DNA of 64,000 nt, taken from positions 7,258,911 to 7,322,910 of the forward strand of contig JAKOON010000009.1 in the NCBI GenBank assembly GCA_022577435.1, written 5' to 3'. This document shows, in pieces, positions 47,841 through 59,650 of this stretch; positions within the stretch are counted from its first letter, which is position 1, and every line of letters starts with the position of its first letter. Origin of the DNA: Embiotoca jacksoni (Eukaryota; Chordata; Actinopteri; Embiotocidae). The position numbers and the translations under genes are program-made. The notes beneath the pieces were generated by a model. That model did not search any database. It was not told the DNA's origin and saw only the letters and a list, made by a program, of their open reading frames with translations.

Positions 47841-48575
47841 TGTTATAACAGACTGTGTCTTTTTATACAGTCTAGGGTTGTTATCTTTAGCTTTCCGCTC
47901 ACTACTGGTGCATTTCAGTCGGAAAGTAAAGTATGACAAATATGTCTGAGAATGTCAGCAGAAGCCCATCAGTCAGTGAGGAAAAGTTCAAGGTAACTGC
48001 ATGTTAGACATTACTGTTACTGAGACGGGAGTGCTGTCTTACACTTTAAAGCTTTTGGGCCACACACATGTGGTTACAAAATAAAGTGAAAGTGTTGCAA
48101 AATTATACATTTATTGGCTGGAAATAAAAAAAACAAAGAAGCAAAATTTTGCTTCAAAAACATACTTATTTTGTTTAAGCTTTGCTTTTCACGTGAAATA
48201 CTGGGCTGTTTTACCTCATTAGGCCTCTAAAATATTCAAAGAACAAAGTCTAAGAAGGGAATAAAAGAGGTCATTAGCAGAAAAGATTGAGACATCGGAA
48301 ACTCACCATGGGGCATTTACAGAAAACGTGTGCTGTCTAAAATCAGTTTCAGGAAGTTGGTATACATCCCAGAACATATGTGCCACAAAGTTAGCAGGCT
48401 TGCCAACTTTATTTATTTGTTTTCATTAAATTTACGAGCCAACTGTGTGTGATCAGTCAAGACAAGCTCAGCACTTTATTCTACATCAAAGAGAAGGATC
48501 AAATAGTTGTGTTGCCTTGTTTTAAAGTCTCGTAAAATATATGCAAGTAACCGATTGGGAGTGAAGTCAAAAGAG

Positions 48576-48576
<1 letters not shown>

Positions 48577-48634
<58 letters not shown>

Positions 48635-48654
48635 CGTGTGTGTCTGTGTGTGTG
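48577..48654. repeat. (TG)n microsatellite
   Basis: TG units with a CGTGCG interruption near 48631 and one TCTG change. The histidine/threonine-rich minus-strand frames are artefacts. Confidence 0.95.
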
Positions 48655-51600
48655 AATGGAACAATCAGTGATGCAGACAAACACATCTGGTAACCTACTG
48701 CTGTGCCATGCGGCGACTGCTGTCCAGTCAGCATTACTCACATCAGGCTGCCTCTCCAGACCACGTGTAACCAGTCTAAAAAAGACTGGAGACAAAACCA
48801 TGAGAAAATTGTGCTCCAAGTGAATTAGCAGTTCATTAACACCTGTATAATTCATTGTCAGTCATTTATAGATATACGTAACTATCAGTGGCAACAAAAA
48901 TGTGAAGAACGAAGGAAAATTATGAAGATAGAGGTCCATCGAAGGCCACTTATATATTCAAAATAAACTGAACTCTCCCTCAGACCACTCTCTTCATCCA
49001 TATTTACATCATTGAAGATCCAACGAAAAAAACAACTCTTCCCTGAAGTCAGGCAAGTATTTACTGTAATACCGGCGCACATAGGAAAGACAATACTCCG
49101 TCACCCTGCCAATCATCACACAACTGTGTGTGTACATGGTGAAAACAAAGGCCCTCAGTGGGGCGAAGAGCGGAAGAATTACAGCTCAAACTTAACTAAA
49201 TCAGATACCCGTACGGTGCATGCTGTTTTACAAGAAAACCCCCACGTTCAGGATGACTTTATGATGAACAAACGAGATTCAAAGTTGAGTTCACTGTTCT
49301 CCATTTGACTTTTGTTTGATGTTACTAAGATGTAAGCACCAAGGAAAACTCTCAAACAATTCACTCTGGCCTTTACGTTTTTTTTCTTCCTGAATGAAAA
49401 CAAAAAGAGGAAGAAGAGTTAAGGGGTGTGCATGTCTCCAAGAATGGGATCAAGGCACAGAGAGAAAAGGGGGATAAGTGAAGGAAATTAAGAGATGGAG
49501 GGAGATTCCTTTTCCAACAGCCTGTTTTCTGTTAATCAGGTTCTTCTAATCTTACCACATCCTCCCCTCTACCCTGAGGCCCAGCTGTCCAAACCTCTGA
49601 CTTCACCATTGAATATTCGCTGTGGCTCTGCAAAGAAATCCACATAAATGTTTCCTTTGCTTTATCAAAAAATACGCTGCTTTAATTAAAGCTGCTGCTT
49701 TCCTTCGCCAAAATCTTACTTTCATCACGTGGAAATTTGGATCAATCTTGAAGTGGACATGTCTTGGAGATGTTCTTGAAGGTCAATTTTCATTGTCCAT
49801 ATAAATTAAGATTTTATATAAGTCTTTCTCTTTTATTCTGTTTTCAGGGGTCATATATTTGGTCATTCATCTCTTGACAGAAAATCTTGCACTGTGAGCT
49901 GTTGTTACTTTTAGCTTAATTTCGTGTGAAAAGTGACGTTCCACTCTAACTTGAACTCAGACCACTTCCTGCAGGTGTATTATAGAAATGATTCTAGATT
50001 TCTATCTTGCTCTAGCTTTAAAATGGACACAAACAGGGCAGCAGCAGACACAAAGATAATAATGTAATTTTATAATGACACCATAAGAATTGCACAGGGA
50101 TATAACAAATGAACTTACGCTGAGTGAAAAGGGATTTGACAGTTTTCAGCAATGCTGTGAATAACCTCATCCAACAACTGCTGTCAACAACACTGAGTGT
50201 TCGCCTCTGAGACAGCACATGAGAACATGGCCTTTAATGTTGAACCAGGGGCCCGAGCCAATACACACAACCAAATCCAAGGCTGTCCAGAGAGCCAGGG
50301 AAAAACAAACAAAAACTGAACATTTAAAAAAAAAAAAAAGAAAGAGCTCCGAAGGTCCACATCTTTGCCAGGGAATTGGACGGCCTTATGTGATCTGAAA
50401 GGAATCTATGACTGCTCCCATTCCTGAAGCCATTTCTCATAAATATGACACAATGTGCAGGGATGTTCATTGTGCTTAGGTTCTTTTTTAACATCTCTGT
50501 CTTATAAATTAAAAGGCAAAGGAAAAATAGGTAATAAAACATGGTGACTGTCACTAACAGTGAACAGTAGCATCAGTGTGCCATGCTGTGCTTTTTTTTA
50601 TTGACTTGAAGGCTGGTTTGTGCAATGAAAAGGAAAATCTTACTTGGCTTCTAACAGCTTCTTTATTAGGCAGACTTGAGTGATCTTGTTAACAGTTTTA
50701 GTTAGGTGTGTTTGGTATGAAGCCGAACAATACAGGCACATTTTAACAGCCAAATAAAAATGTCAAGAAAACTGTGAAGCAAGTTCGAATGGGCAAAAGA
50801 GAGAATATTTTTGAAGAAAACAACTTTTCGGATCTGGAAAGCTTCAGTCAGGCCGAGGCGCAAGTGAGTTTTTCTGGGAAGCGGTTAAAGGACAGATTTT
50901 TGGATTAAAATGAACAACCTGGCTCTGCTGTCATTCAACCGCATAGCTGACTTGGAGCACAGAGCATCCTGCCTGCTGTAAGCAAACAGAAGAGGTGGAG
51001 AGATCCTCTCAAGTTCACTTTGCACGAAGAGACTTTCAAGCAGCTCTTTGCAACGTGGCTTCCTATAATTAACACAAGATTCACAGAGGCACTTTATAAT
51101 TGGAAATTCAGTTGTTGGTCAACCTGAATAAACACAGTTAGTAGTTTAATATACATGCATGTATCAGTGTGCCACAAAAAGTATTGTTAAATTTTACTGC
51201 TTTGGCAGGTAAAACCACATCCAAAGACAAAAACTCTTCATAACTTTAAGTGTGCAGGAGGATCTCGTGTCTCTCTTTCTATTGCCTTCAGCTCCTGTTG
51301 AAGCACATCTGTCTCTGGAGAATGACAAGCAGGATGGCAGCTTTGAAGAAATTAGCATCAGGAATGAGTCTGAAGCCCTTCACAGTCAGTGAAATGACAG
51401 AGAAAATGAGGGCAGTGAAGATAGATGGGTGTCAGGTCAGAACGTGGGAATGAGATGAATGTGTCACAAAGACAGAAAATAATATGTAATTGATGAGACT
51501 GGATCCGCTACAGAAGTGGCTAATACTTATTGAAAAGGCTAATACTTATTTGTCAAATATTTTGCAGCCGATCAGACATTAAAATTATTTTAAAAATATT

Positions 51601-52851
51601 CTAAAAATCATAGTTTACTAAGTACAAGATGAAAGTATAGTGTTCTTCGCTGACAGTCTGAAGCTGAACAAACAAGTTTTAACCACTTCCTCTTGTTTTT
51701 CGCATTTCAGATGTCACAATGCCATGACATCACTGGTGGGTATTGTGTCTTTCAAATGCTAACTTTTTCAAGAACTTTTTTTGTGTTGTAAGATTTAAAC
51801 ATGACACAACGATGGCACATGAGTGTTTCAGCTCCGAGAGGCGCAACATCCTGAAAATACAGCTCCCCGCAGGGACGCCTACTTTTTTTAAATGTTTTTT
51901 TTAGCTGCAGGTGTGTAAGTTTCAGTCTGTGGTCATACTTTCTGAATATCACTTTTTTTTTTATCATGCAAAGAACTGCATCTTTAAAGGAATACACATA
52001 TTGGTTTTCTGATTAAAAGTTACATAATATCTTATATGTTCCCCATTAAATATGAAGGGACAGGCAGCAGCTGGTTTTCTGAGTTTACCGCCAAGATTGG
52101 AAAAAACTGTCTCAATCTCCATGAGAAACCAAAAAAGCGTATTCTATTTCCCAAAATGTTTTATTTTCCTTCACACTTTTCATTGCTACAGAATGAGGTA
52201 ATGCAGGTAATGAATTTGTTACTACTAAAAACTCATCTACAGAAAAGAAGGGTAAAAAGTTCAAAGAAAAATAATAGGACAATGGTTTTATTGCCATGGA
52301 AACAATAATTACACCTGTAATATAAGCATGACGCAGTAAAATGTGATTACTTGCTCAAAACTCAGTCTGATCCTTTGGCTTGTATTTTGTATTGAATTAA
52401 TGATATTCTGTTGATTATGACACAGAGAGCGACAATACTAACGTGACATGAAACCACCTTATCAGAGTGATAACGCTTCCTGTGTCGACCGTTATAAAGT
52501 TCACAAGACCTCAGACCTGAAGTAGTGGTCAGGCGTTGCAAATTAGCACATTCACTGACAGAAGACTGACAAGTTTGCGTTTTTTCATCTAAACTTTCTG
52601 AGAGGAAAACTGATAAATTATGCAAAAGATCCCTGTGGTTGCGATGCTGTAATTGTTGATCAGTCCTTTCATTAAGAGTATTAAATGTGCTGTTACTGAA
52701 ATCCAGTTCACATCCTGTGACCCAAAAGCACATCTGACAGCCTTTAAAACTACATGTTTGTTTTATTGAACTTTTCATACCTGTGACTCAAGAAAGTCTT
52801 AAATGTGAATTTTGGCAGCATATAACTCAATCTGTTGAATGGAAAATGCAG

Positions 52852-52853
<2 letters not shown>

Positions 52854-52893
<40 letters not shown>

Positions 52894-52946
52894 GCGTGTG
52901 CGTGTGCGTGTGCGTGTGCGTGTGCGTGCGCGTGCGCGTGCGTGCA
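52854..52946. repeat. (TG)n grading into (TGTGCG)n
   Basis: Pure TG at the left changes to regular TGTGCG hexamers and then CGTGCG units at the right. The whole tract alternates purine and pyrimidine. Confidence 0.95.
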
Positions 52947-53498
52947 CCTTGTTGCTTTCCAAGAAAAATGACAAGCGGTATTTCTAACTGCGGCGAAGCA
53001 GTTGTTTATTTTATTAAATAATAAAATACTAATGCAGAACTTGAATTGCATATAATTCCTCTCCTTAACAATGAACTGCTGAATGTCTTACTGACACGTA
53101 GTCTGCATGGACTGCTTGCAACCCACAATAATTCTTTCTAGCTGCTTCACAACACAGAAATATCTCATCCGTCTCTCTTACCAATAACACAAATAGTGGA
53201 AAAGCAGGACTCATCAGTTTGTTGGTCTGAATGTTTACTTAGGTAAGTGCAGTCTTAATGATAATAACAAGCCACCGGTTTATGCCACGCAAGCATCATC
53301 CTCACAGATCAACTATTCCTTTATCAGGCTGTCCTCTGGCATGGAGACCATCCACAGCAAGAAGCTGGACATCATCCATGTGGAGGGAGAGACTGCTGGA
53401 GCCAAACAGACAAACAGCAGACCAGAGAAGAATGACTGCTTGCAGTAGCTGACGTGCAGCTGACGTGGAGCTTCGTGTGCGTCCCAGACACATACAGA

Positions 53499-53505
53499 CA
53501 CACGC

Positions 53506-53572
<67 letters not shown>
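53499..53572. repeat. (CA)n microsatellite
   Basis: Over 30 CA units, with CACGCACACG at the left edge. Confidence 0.95.
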
Positions 53573-53575
<3 letters not shown>

Positions 53576-55496
53576 GCCTGTGCAGCTGGAGGCACTCTAG
53601 ATGCCTGTCTGACAACCAGCTAGTGAACGTCAAAAGTCGAGTCTTGAAGAGTGGGAGATGGAGCCATGTTTCAATACGTAGTAAAGGGTTGGAATGTACA
53701 CAGACAAGACAGATACATATAGGCAATGAGCAGACTGATAAACAGACGCACACACTCCTGCAACCACAAACATCCAGTGAGGACATCTTCAAGTTGACAG
53801 GACATACAGACCCCTTTCATTCTGACACAACTCGAAATGAGCAACTGTCTCAGCTCTTCATGAACTTTCACAGAAAACCATCTATTCTGACTGAAGACAT
53901 GATCCATGTGTAACATATTATGATGTTTGGCATCAAGCATCTACTCCCTGCACAGCTGTTGTTACAAATATAGATTGCTCTAAGAGTTGAAGGGGATACG
54001 ATCACAAGTAAAGCTGTTAATTCATATTAAGCATGGCCCTGTTTATTGGATATGACTGTGTTTACAGCATGATGCAAAGTAGCATGTCAATGGAATACTC
54101 CCTTTGTGTCCACTGTTTCCACAATGGTTTTGCGTTTCATCTCGGAATTAACAGCAGACTACAGCCTACCGCAGACGGACAAGTAATGGAAAAACTCATT
54201 AGGATGGATCTTGACAGCAGAATTTTCCGAGGCCTGGTAGTGGTGAGGAGATACATGGAAAACTCATTGTGCAACCAAACACCAGCCATATCTCTCGCTC
54301 GTTTTCTCTCAATTATGTGACCAAGATGAAGTCATCATTACTTAATCTGCCACGTGATGATGCCAGTCTCCACAAAAAAAATTTCATTCAGCAGTGTCCA
54401 CAATATACAAGTAGCATATCATGCCAGGTATGTTCGGTATGTGATTGGTCTAGGTCTGAGAGGGACCATTTCTCAGTACCAAGGAGGGGAACATTCCTTC
54501 ATTCCTGCATCCATTCTCCCCCAGACCTTTTCATTACATAATGCACTGGGATGCAGACTCAACATACTTCTATCTTAACCCGCCAACTGTTAAAATCATT
54601 AGTGCTAAGTGAAAAGAAAAATGACACATAGTTCAAAGAGTGGAAATTGAACAGATGCCCAAAAACTGACTCTGTGAGGTGACATATCAGGACTGTAATG
54701 GTCTACATTTTCTGGTTTACATCCAAAAAGCTCTTAATTAAATATGAAAATATTCAACTGAGAAAATAAAAACAATGCACCCCTCATGCACAAGGTTGTG
54801 TTTGAATGAACTATGATAAGGAGTTTGCATGTGTATGGTTGAATTACAATAACAATATATAGGGAGAACGCTCTAGTTGTTGGAGATAGTCTGACATCTA
54901 GTGGGCAATGTGAAAAATCGTTTTAAGAGTGTTTCCAAGAGCCAAGAGAGTGAGCATGATGGGATTCATTACGGAATATGTTTATGTAATTTAAAGTCAA
55001 AGTAGTAGACCACTGTGGTAGTCTAATGTTTGGCCCTTGGCTCCTCTGCAAGACCAGGCAGGTCCATGGTCCATATTACATTTTGTGCTAGTGTTTACTA
55101 GAACTGCTGTTTGCAGTTTTGCAATTAAAATGATTTCCATAGCTCAAATGACACGCAATAAATAAAGGGTGTTTTGGAGCCCTGGGCGAAATTGTCTTCT
55201 TTGCCTGGTTGTAGCATTACAGCCTTGAGCTCGCAAATTATGGAGTAAATCCGTGTGTTAAAAACGTAAGTGGCAATATCCATCATCAGAATAATTGACT
55301 ACAGCCTAAAAGTTTCGAATGTGCGCATACCTGTTCAGGAAATGTAGGTCCACATGAGTTCTGTACTTTTTTTTGAAGGTCTCAGGTAGGGAAGTTGTTG
55401 CTATATCAGTTGTACAGCTACCGATTAATAGACACCCGGTTCATCTCGTAAAAATAACCATATGATTTCCAGTTAATCGATGCATTTTTTTTTCTC

Positions 55497-55500
<4 letters not shown>

Positions 55501-55531
<31 letters not shown>
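55501..55531. repeat. Poly-T tract of 31
   Basis: Thirty-one T in a row about 225 bases upstream of the abitram start codon. Confidence 0.9.
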
Positions 55532-55534
<3 letters not shown>

Positions 55535-55623
55535 GAAATGCCAAATTGACGTATTCAACCAACAAGAAGCGAAAAGAACTCCCGGAACCTTCTGGGCTCT
55601 TAAAACCTCCGGATATCTTCCAA

Positions 55624-55661
55624 TGACGGACCGTCGGGTGTCACACCATTTAGGTCCGTCA
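55624..55661. promoter_or_regulatory. abitram: Perfect 9-bp inverted repeat upstream of abitram
   Basis: TGACGGACC at 55624-55632 and GGTCCGTCA at 55653-55661 are exact reverse complements separated by 20 bases. They lie 95-132 bases before the abitram ATG in a locally CG-richer patch that is probably the promoter or leader. The function is unknown; it could be a paired binding site or an RNA hairpin if transcribed. Confidence 0.5.
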
Positions 55662-55755
55662 AAGGGAAAGTGGAGCACAAGATAGCACATTGCCTTAAAT
55701 TGTTGTCTATAAATTTAGTATTTTTTTCTTAGAATCTGCGTTGTCAGTACTTTTG

Positions 55756-57796
55756 ATGGACTGCGAGGAGCAGAAAGATACAGAAGCAAAGGCGCCTTCA
55801 GTTATCGACCGATATTACACACGGTGGTACAGAGCCGGTAAATACAATCTTTAACACATATTTTATAATAACCAGCAGGTTGGTGGCTAAGCGAGCTAAC
55901 ACCAGTTCTAACCAGAGAGCCCGGGGAGAGCGTCATCATTAAATATTTGTTTTAATCAGCGTGAATTCATTATTAATGTTACGAATATGTTATTGTGTTT
56001 TTTTTTTCTTCTTCTTCTTCTTCTTCTTTCTATTTAGATATGAAAGGGAAACCATGTGAGGACCACTGCATCCTGCAACATTCAAACAGGTAATAGTGGT
56101 GTGCTGAGAAAACGGTAGATAATTACCACCTCACTTAAAATGCAACTTTATTATTTATTTATTTGTATTAAAATGACATGTTTTTAAGATTTTAGTTTCG
56201 CAGTGGACTGCATTGTATTTTTTTTTAAGTGTTTTTTTTTCTGCAAAGTAGCTTAAATATTTAGATTAATGAACTATAATATAATGCACAGTCCAGTGCA
56301 AAGGGTGTCTACTTTTTTTTTCTTTCCCCCCCCCCCCCCCCCTTGCTCTGTATATTCAGTGTATTTATGTCCAGATTGTTTCTGAATATTATTCAATAAG
56401 GAAAGTTTTGTGTCGCACTGCTGTTTTAACAGAATGTAAAATCATCCATTACAAGTAACTTACGGTCACCAACACTGTTTGACTTTGAGAGGGGGATGGG
56501 TCAACTTAAATGATTTGTTTGTTCTTTGCAGAATATGTGTTGTCACGTTAGCGGAGACTCACCCAATCCTTCAGAACGGACGCGCAATCAAAAATATAAA
56601 TTACCAGATCAGTGATGGCTGCAGTCGGCTGAAAAACAAAGTGTCTGGGAAGTCCAAGCGGGTAATTTAACAAAGCTCCAGATGATTTTTGGTTTATGTG
56701 TCTCGATTTGTTCTTGCTCTTTATGTTTCCACCCGTTCTCAAGATGTAGTTTTTTTTTTGGGGTCCTTTTTCATCCCTACAATAGGGGGGGCAGTTCCTC
56801 ACGGATTTTGCACCTTTGTGTCGGATAACGTGCACAGATGAAACTGAGTACACAATCTACAGGTGAGGCAATAGTCATGTTTTTCAAAGTATACATTTAT
56901 CTTACACATGCTTGTATGTCATGCTCACCAACACTAATCACTGTTGTAGCTGCATCCGGGGCCGTCTTCTGGAGGTCAATGAGATTATTTTAGAAAAACC
57001 TAATCTCCTGCTGGAAAAGGTAAAAAAATTATATATTTTTACAATGCAATGTCATAATTAACATGTACACATCTAGAAACTTTGAATATTTTTGTCCATC
57101 TGTAAAGTTGATCATGTGCTAAAGATTTCCACTTCCATTAATGTAAATAATCAGTGATTTGCACAGCTTTTTATATATCTCCTTGAGTTAGGTTATAAAT
57201 TTGTTTCCATGTAAATGTCAATATATTTTTTTTATCTACAACTTCTGTTTGCATTTGTATATGTGTAAGGAGATTAGATGAGCCTTTAACCCTTTAGGCC
57301 CTAGAGGCCCCCAATTGGTGGCCTGGAAGAAGACTTCACAATACTATTATTAAAATATGGACATATATACTGATATTTACACATCTGAACAAATCTCACA
57401 AGTGTTCCCTTTATTTAAAAAATATATATATATATTTTTTTTTTATAATTTTTTTTTTTATTGTGGTTGCATAGATATACTTTTTTTATTATGGGTATGC
57501 AATTTTCTAGCAGAGGCCTAAAAAATAGGTGTGTTTTTAAAAGGTTAACATTCCACATTAGTGAACATGGTCAACTGGATCGTTAAAGCTTCAGCTAATC
57601 TTATGAAAACAGATGTTTCAAATGTTTCAATGGTTCTTTGTTTGTCAAATCTGAACAGCCTTCCACTGAAGGATACATCGCTGTCATCCTGCCAAAGTTT
57701 GAGGAGAGCAAAAGCATTACAGCGAATCTTCTGAGCAGAGAGGAGTTCGATAGTGTCGCCTCCAAACGTAGCGCTGCCCAGTCACAACCCACTTGA
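55756..57796 (+). CDS. abitram: ABITRAM (FAM206A/Simiate), actin-binding transcription modulator
   Basis: Six exons: 55756-55837, 56038-56089, 56532-56661, 56786-56862, 56950-57019, 57659-57796. All introns are GT-AG, the frame is kept, and the product is 182 residues (human 181). Family hallmarks are SVIDRYYTRWYRADMKGKPC, EDHCILQHSNRICVVTLAE, NKVSGKSKRGGQFLTDFAPL and the strongly conserved LLEKPSTEGYIAVILPKFEE. The family adopts a fold related to the glycine-cleavage H-protein/lipoyl domain, but no lipoyl-lysine signature is evident. In mammals the protein is found in nuclear speckles and at actin-rich sites and has been linked to transcription and neuronal filopodia. The start is the first ATG of the exon, just after a CG-richer leader. 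It faces ctnnal1 tail to tail, as in human 9q31. Confidence 0.96.
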
Positions 57797-59599
57797 CGGG
57801 GTTCCAGCTGTTCTTGGAGAGCGTCTTTTCGTCTCGCGCTCACTGAAGACCGAGAACATGATTGCAGAAAATGACATTCGCATGGAGTGACTTAAAAACT
57901 TTTGTGTTGGATGCAAGCACTGTGCCTCTGTTATTATAGGTTGTTTTTCAGTGTATATAACTTGGATGAAGGGTCCAGGAAATGCTCAGTTTTCAAGTGT
58001 TTTATCGAGTGTTTGATTTTGCTTATTTGATAATTAAGGTAATTGAGGAAAGCATTACCTTAATTAAAAATGACCTGCAGTCAGCTGTTAAATACCGCAA
58101 ATAATGTTCAGTTGAAAATATTTTTGTAGAATATCAACAAAAACAAACAATGATTTAAGAAAAATATTGTTTATTTTTTGTCTCTTTTATTAACCTTTCC
58201 ATTGTCAAAACAATAGGTGGTTCAAAACTAGATCTATGATTTCTTCACATCTGTAGCGCCACAACAATACCCAGCATTCTTAGCTGCTCGCCCGCTTACT
58301 GTACAAAGATTCTCTACAGCTCAATGTATGTTATACATTTCAGTCATTATCATGCCCTCACCTTGTACCAAAGTCATTACCTTGGGATACACACACACAT
58401 ATATATATGCTTATATGTATGCTTCAAGTACCATATTATATACACAATCTACCATTTAATACATATTGGCCTCATAGGCAGCTTCACAATGATAGTCTTC
58501 ATCACAAGTACACTTCAAGGTTCCATTTGACACAGAATTAGCTTTCATTTCTTTGTGAGAAAAAAATATCAAGAGTATGTCATGTACACAGAGTAAGGTT
58601 TAATAATTACCAGGACACTAAAGTAAGGTCCTGACCTATAAAAGCATCATAGTGGCAAGCTTTATTAAGTGATTTTTTTTTTTAATTTTTCTTTTGAGAA
58701 ACCAGGCTTAAATAAAAATGTCTCCAGGCATGAACACTGGAGGGCAGAGTTCTATATTTCATAATTTCAATAAGCTGTAGATCAGAGTCGTCATGAGAAC
58801 AATCATATTTGGCATTAAATTGTGATTTGTTTTTGTATTTTTCCTACTAACATGGCACATGGGGAATGGTGTAAAATACTGATTACGATGCCAGAGATCC
58901 AGGATGTTATGTACCACTTTGGCTAACATTATATAAAGAGTGTCAACAATACAAGCCTATAATCATAGTAGACTCAAACACGAGGATTTGGCGATGATGG
59001 AATCATGCATGGTGGGTTTTCAGTTTTCATCTGTTTTTTTTTTTTTTTTCCATGTAACTTGTGCAACACGTTTACAGTACACCACTAAACAAATAGGCTT
59101 GTTACATAGAGGCACATAGTGAAGACAGATGTATGGCTGAGCTGAGCATCAAGTGGAGTTCTCTCCCAATTTCTGATCAATTTATCAATTCAGTTGCCAA
59201 CAAAGTGATAAAAGTGATTCCAAAATCAGGTTTGAGCAAAGGCTCGTTTTCTTTAGAGACTCGCATGTCATAGTGTTGGCTGACTGTCTCCATCTTGTGG
59301 ACTGGGGTGGAACTGGTGCTTCAGGTAACAAGCTATCCTGGAGTAAATCTATACCCTCGGACATTTAGAGCTTGGATCTGCTTTTTCTTCTGCAAATGTT
59401 ATATAATTCATCATCCAGACAGCAAACTGAAACTGTCTGACCCAAGGCAACCACCTTCACCCCATGGCTCTAGCCCACTCTGTGGTGGGTGAATGCGGAT
59501 GAGGGGAGTATTTCCTGGATTACACGTTCTCCAGAGAGGCGAGGTTGGCTATGTGCTGCTCCAACGAGAATAGCGGACAAAGGAAGAGACTCTTCTGGA
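57797..59599. other. Convergent 3' UTRs of abitram (+) and ctnnal1 (-)
   Basis: For abitram the best signal is ATTAAA at 58063-58068, about 270 bases after the stop. For ctnnal1 on the minus strand, TTTATT at 58186-58191 and at 58170-58175 both read AATAAA, which would give a 3' UTR of about 1.4 kb. The two transcripts would then end about 100 bases apart. No coding exon is recognised inside, except the duplicated ctnnal1 tail segment near 59514-59560. Confidence 0.5.
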
Positions 59600-59650
59600 T
59601 TACTTGCTCTCAAGGAGGTTGAGACCGGCCATGTGCTGCTCCAATGATTT
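59512..59650 (-). repeat. ctnnal1: Tandem duplication of the ctnnal1 C-terminal coding segment
   Basis: On the minus strand, the coding copy (about 59596-59648) ends SLEQHMAGLNLLESK then TAA. About 82 bases further 3' a second copy (about 59514-59566) reads SLEQHIANLASLENV then TAA. The DNA copies match at roughly three quarters of about 50 positions, and many of the changes are silent or conservative, so the encoded peptide is better preserved than the bases. The second copy lies past the stop of the first and in a different frame. Confidence 0.75.

Larger units (their letters stand above)
47841..55600. other. Gene-poor interval between sla and abitram
   Basis: No gene recognised on either strand. 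It contains TG/CA microsatellites at 48577-48654, 52854-52946 and 53499-53572. One candidate terminal exon at 53329-53448 (plus) has an acceptor-like TTTATCAG and an open reading of about 39 codons, but I cannot assign it to a family. The interval should contain the junction of the two ancestral synteny blocks. Confidence 0.5.

Noticed and set aside
51520..51560. Direct repeat of GGCTAATACTTATT
   Set aside because: Two short copies close together in AT-rich DNA; too short to indicate more than local slippage.
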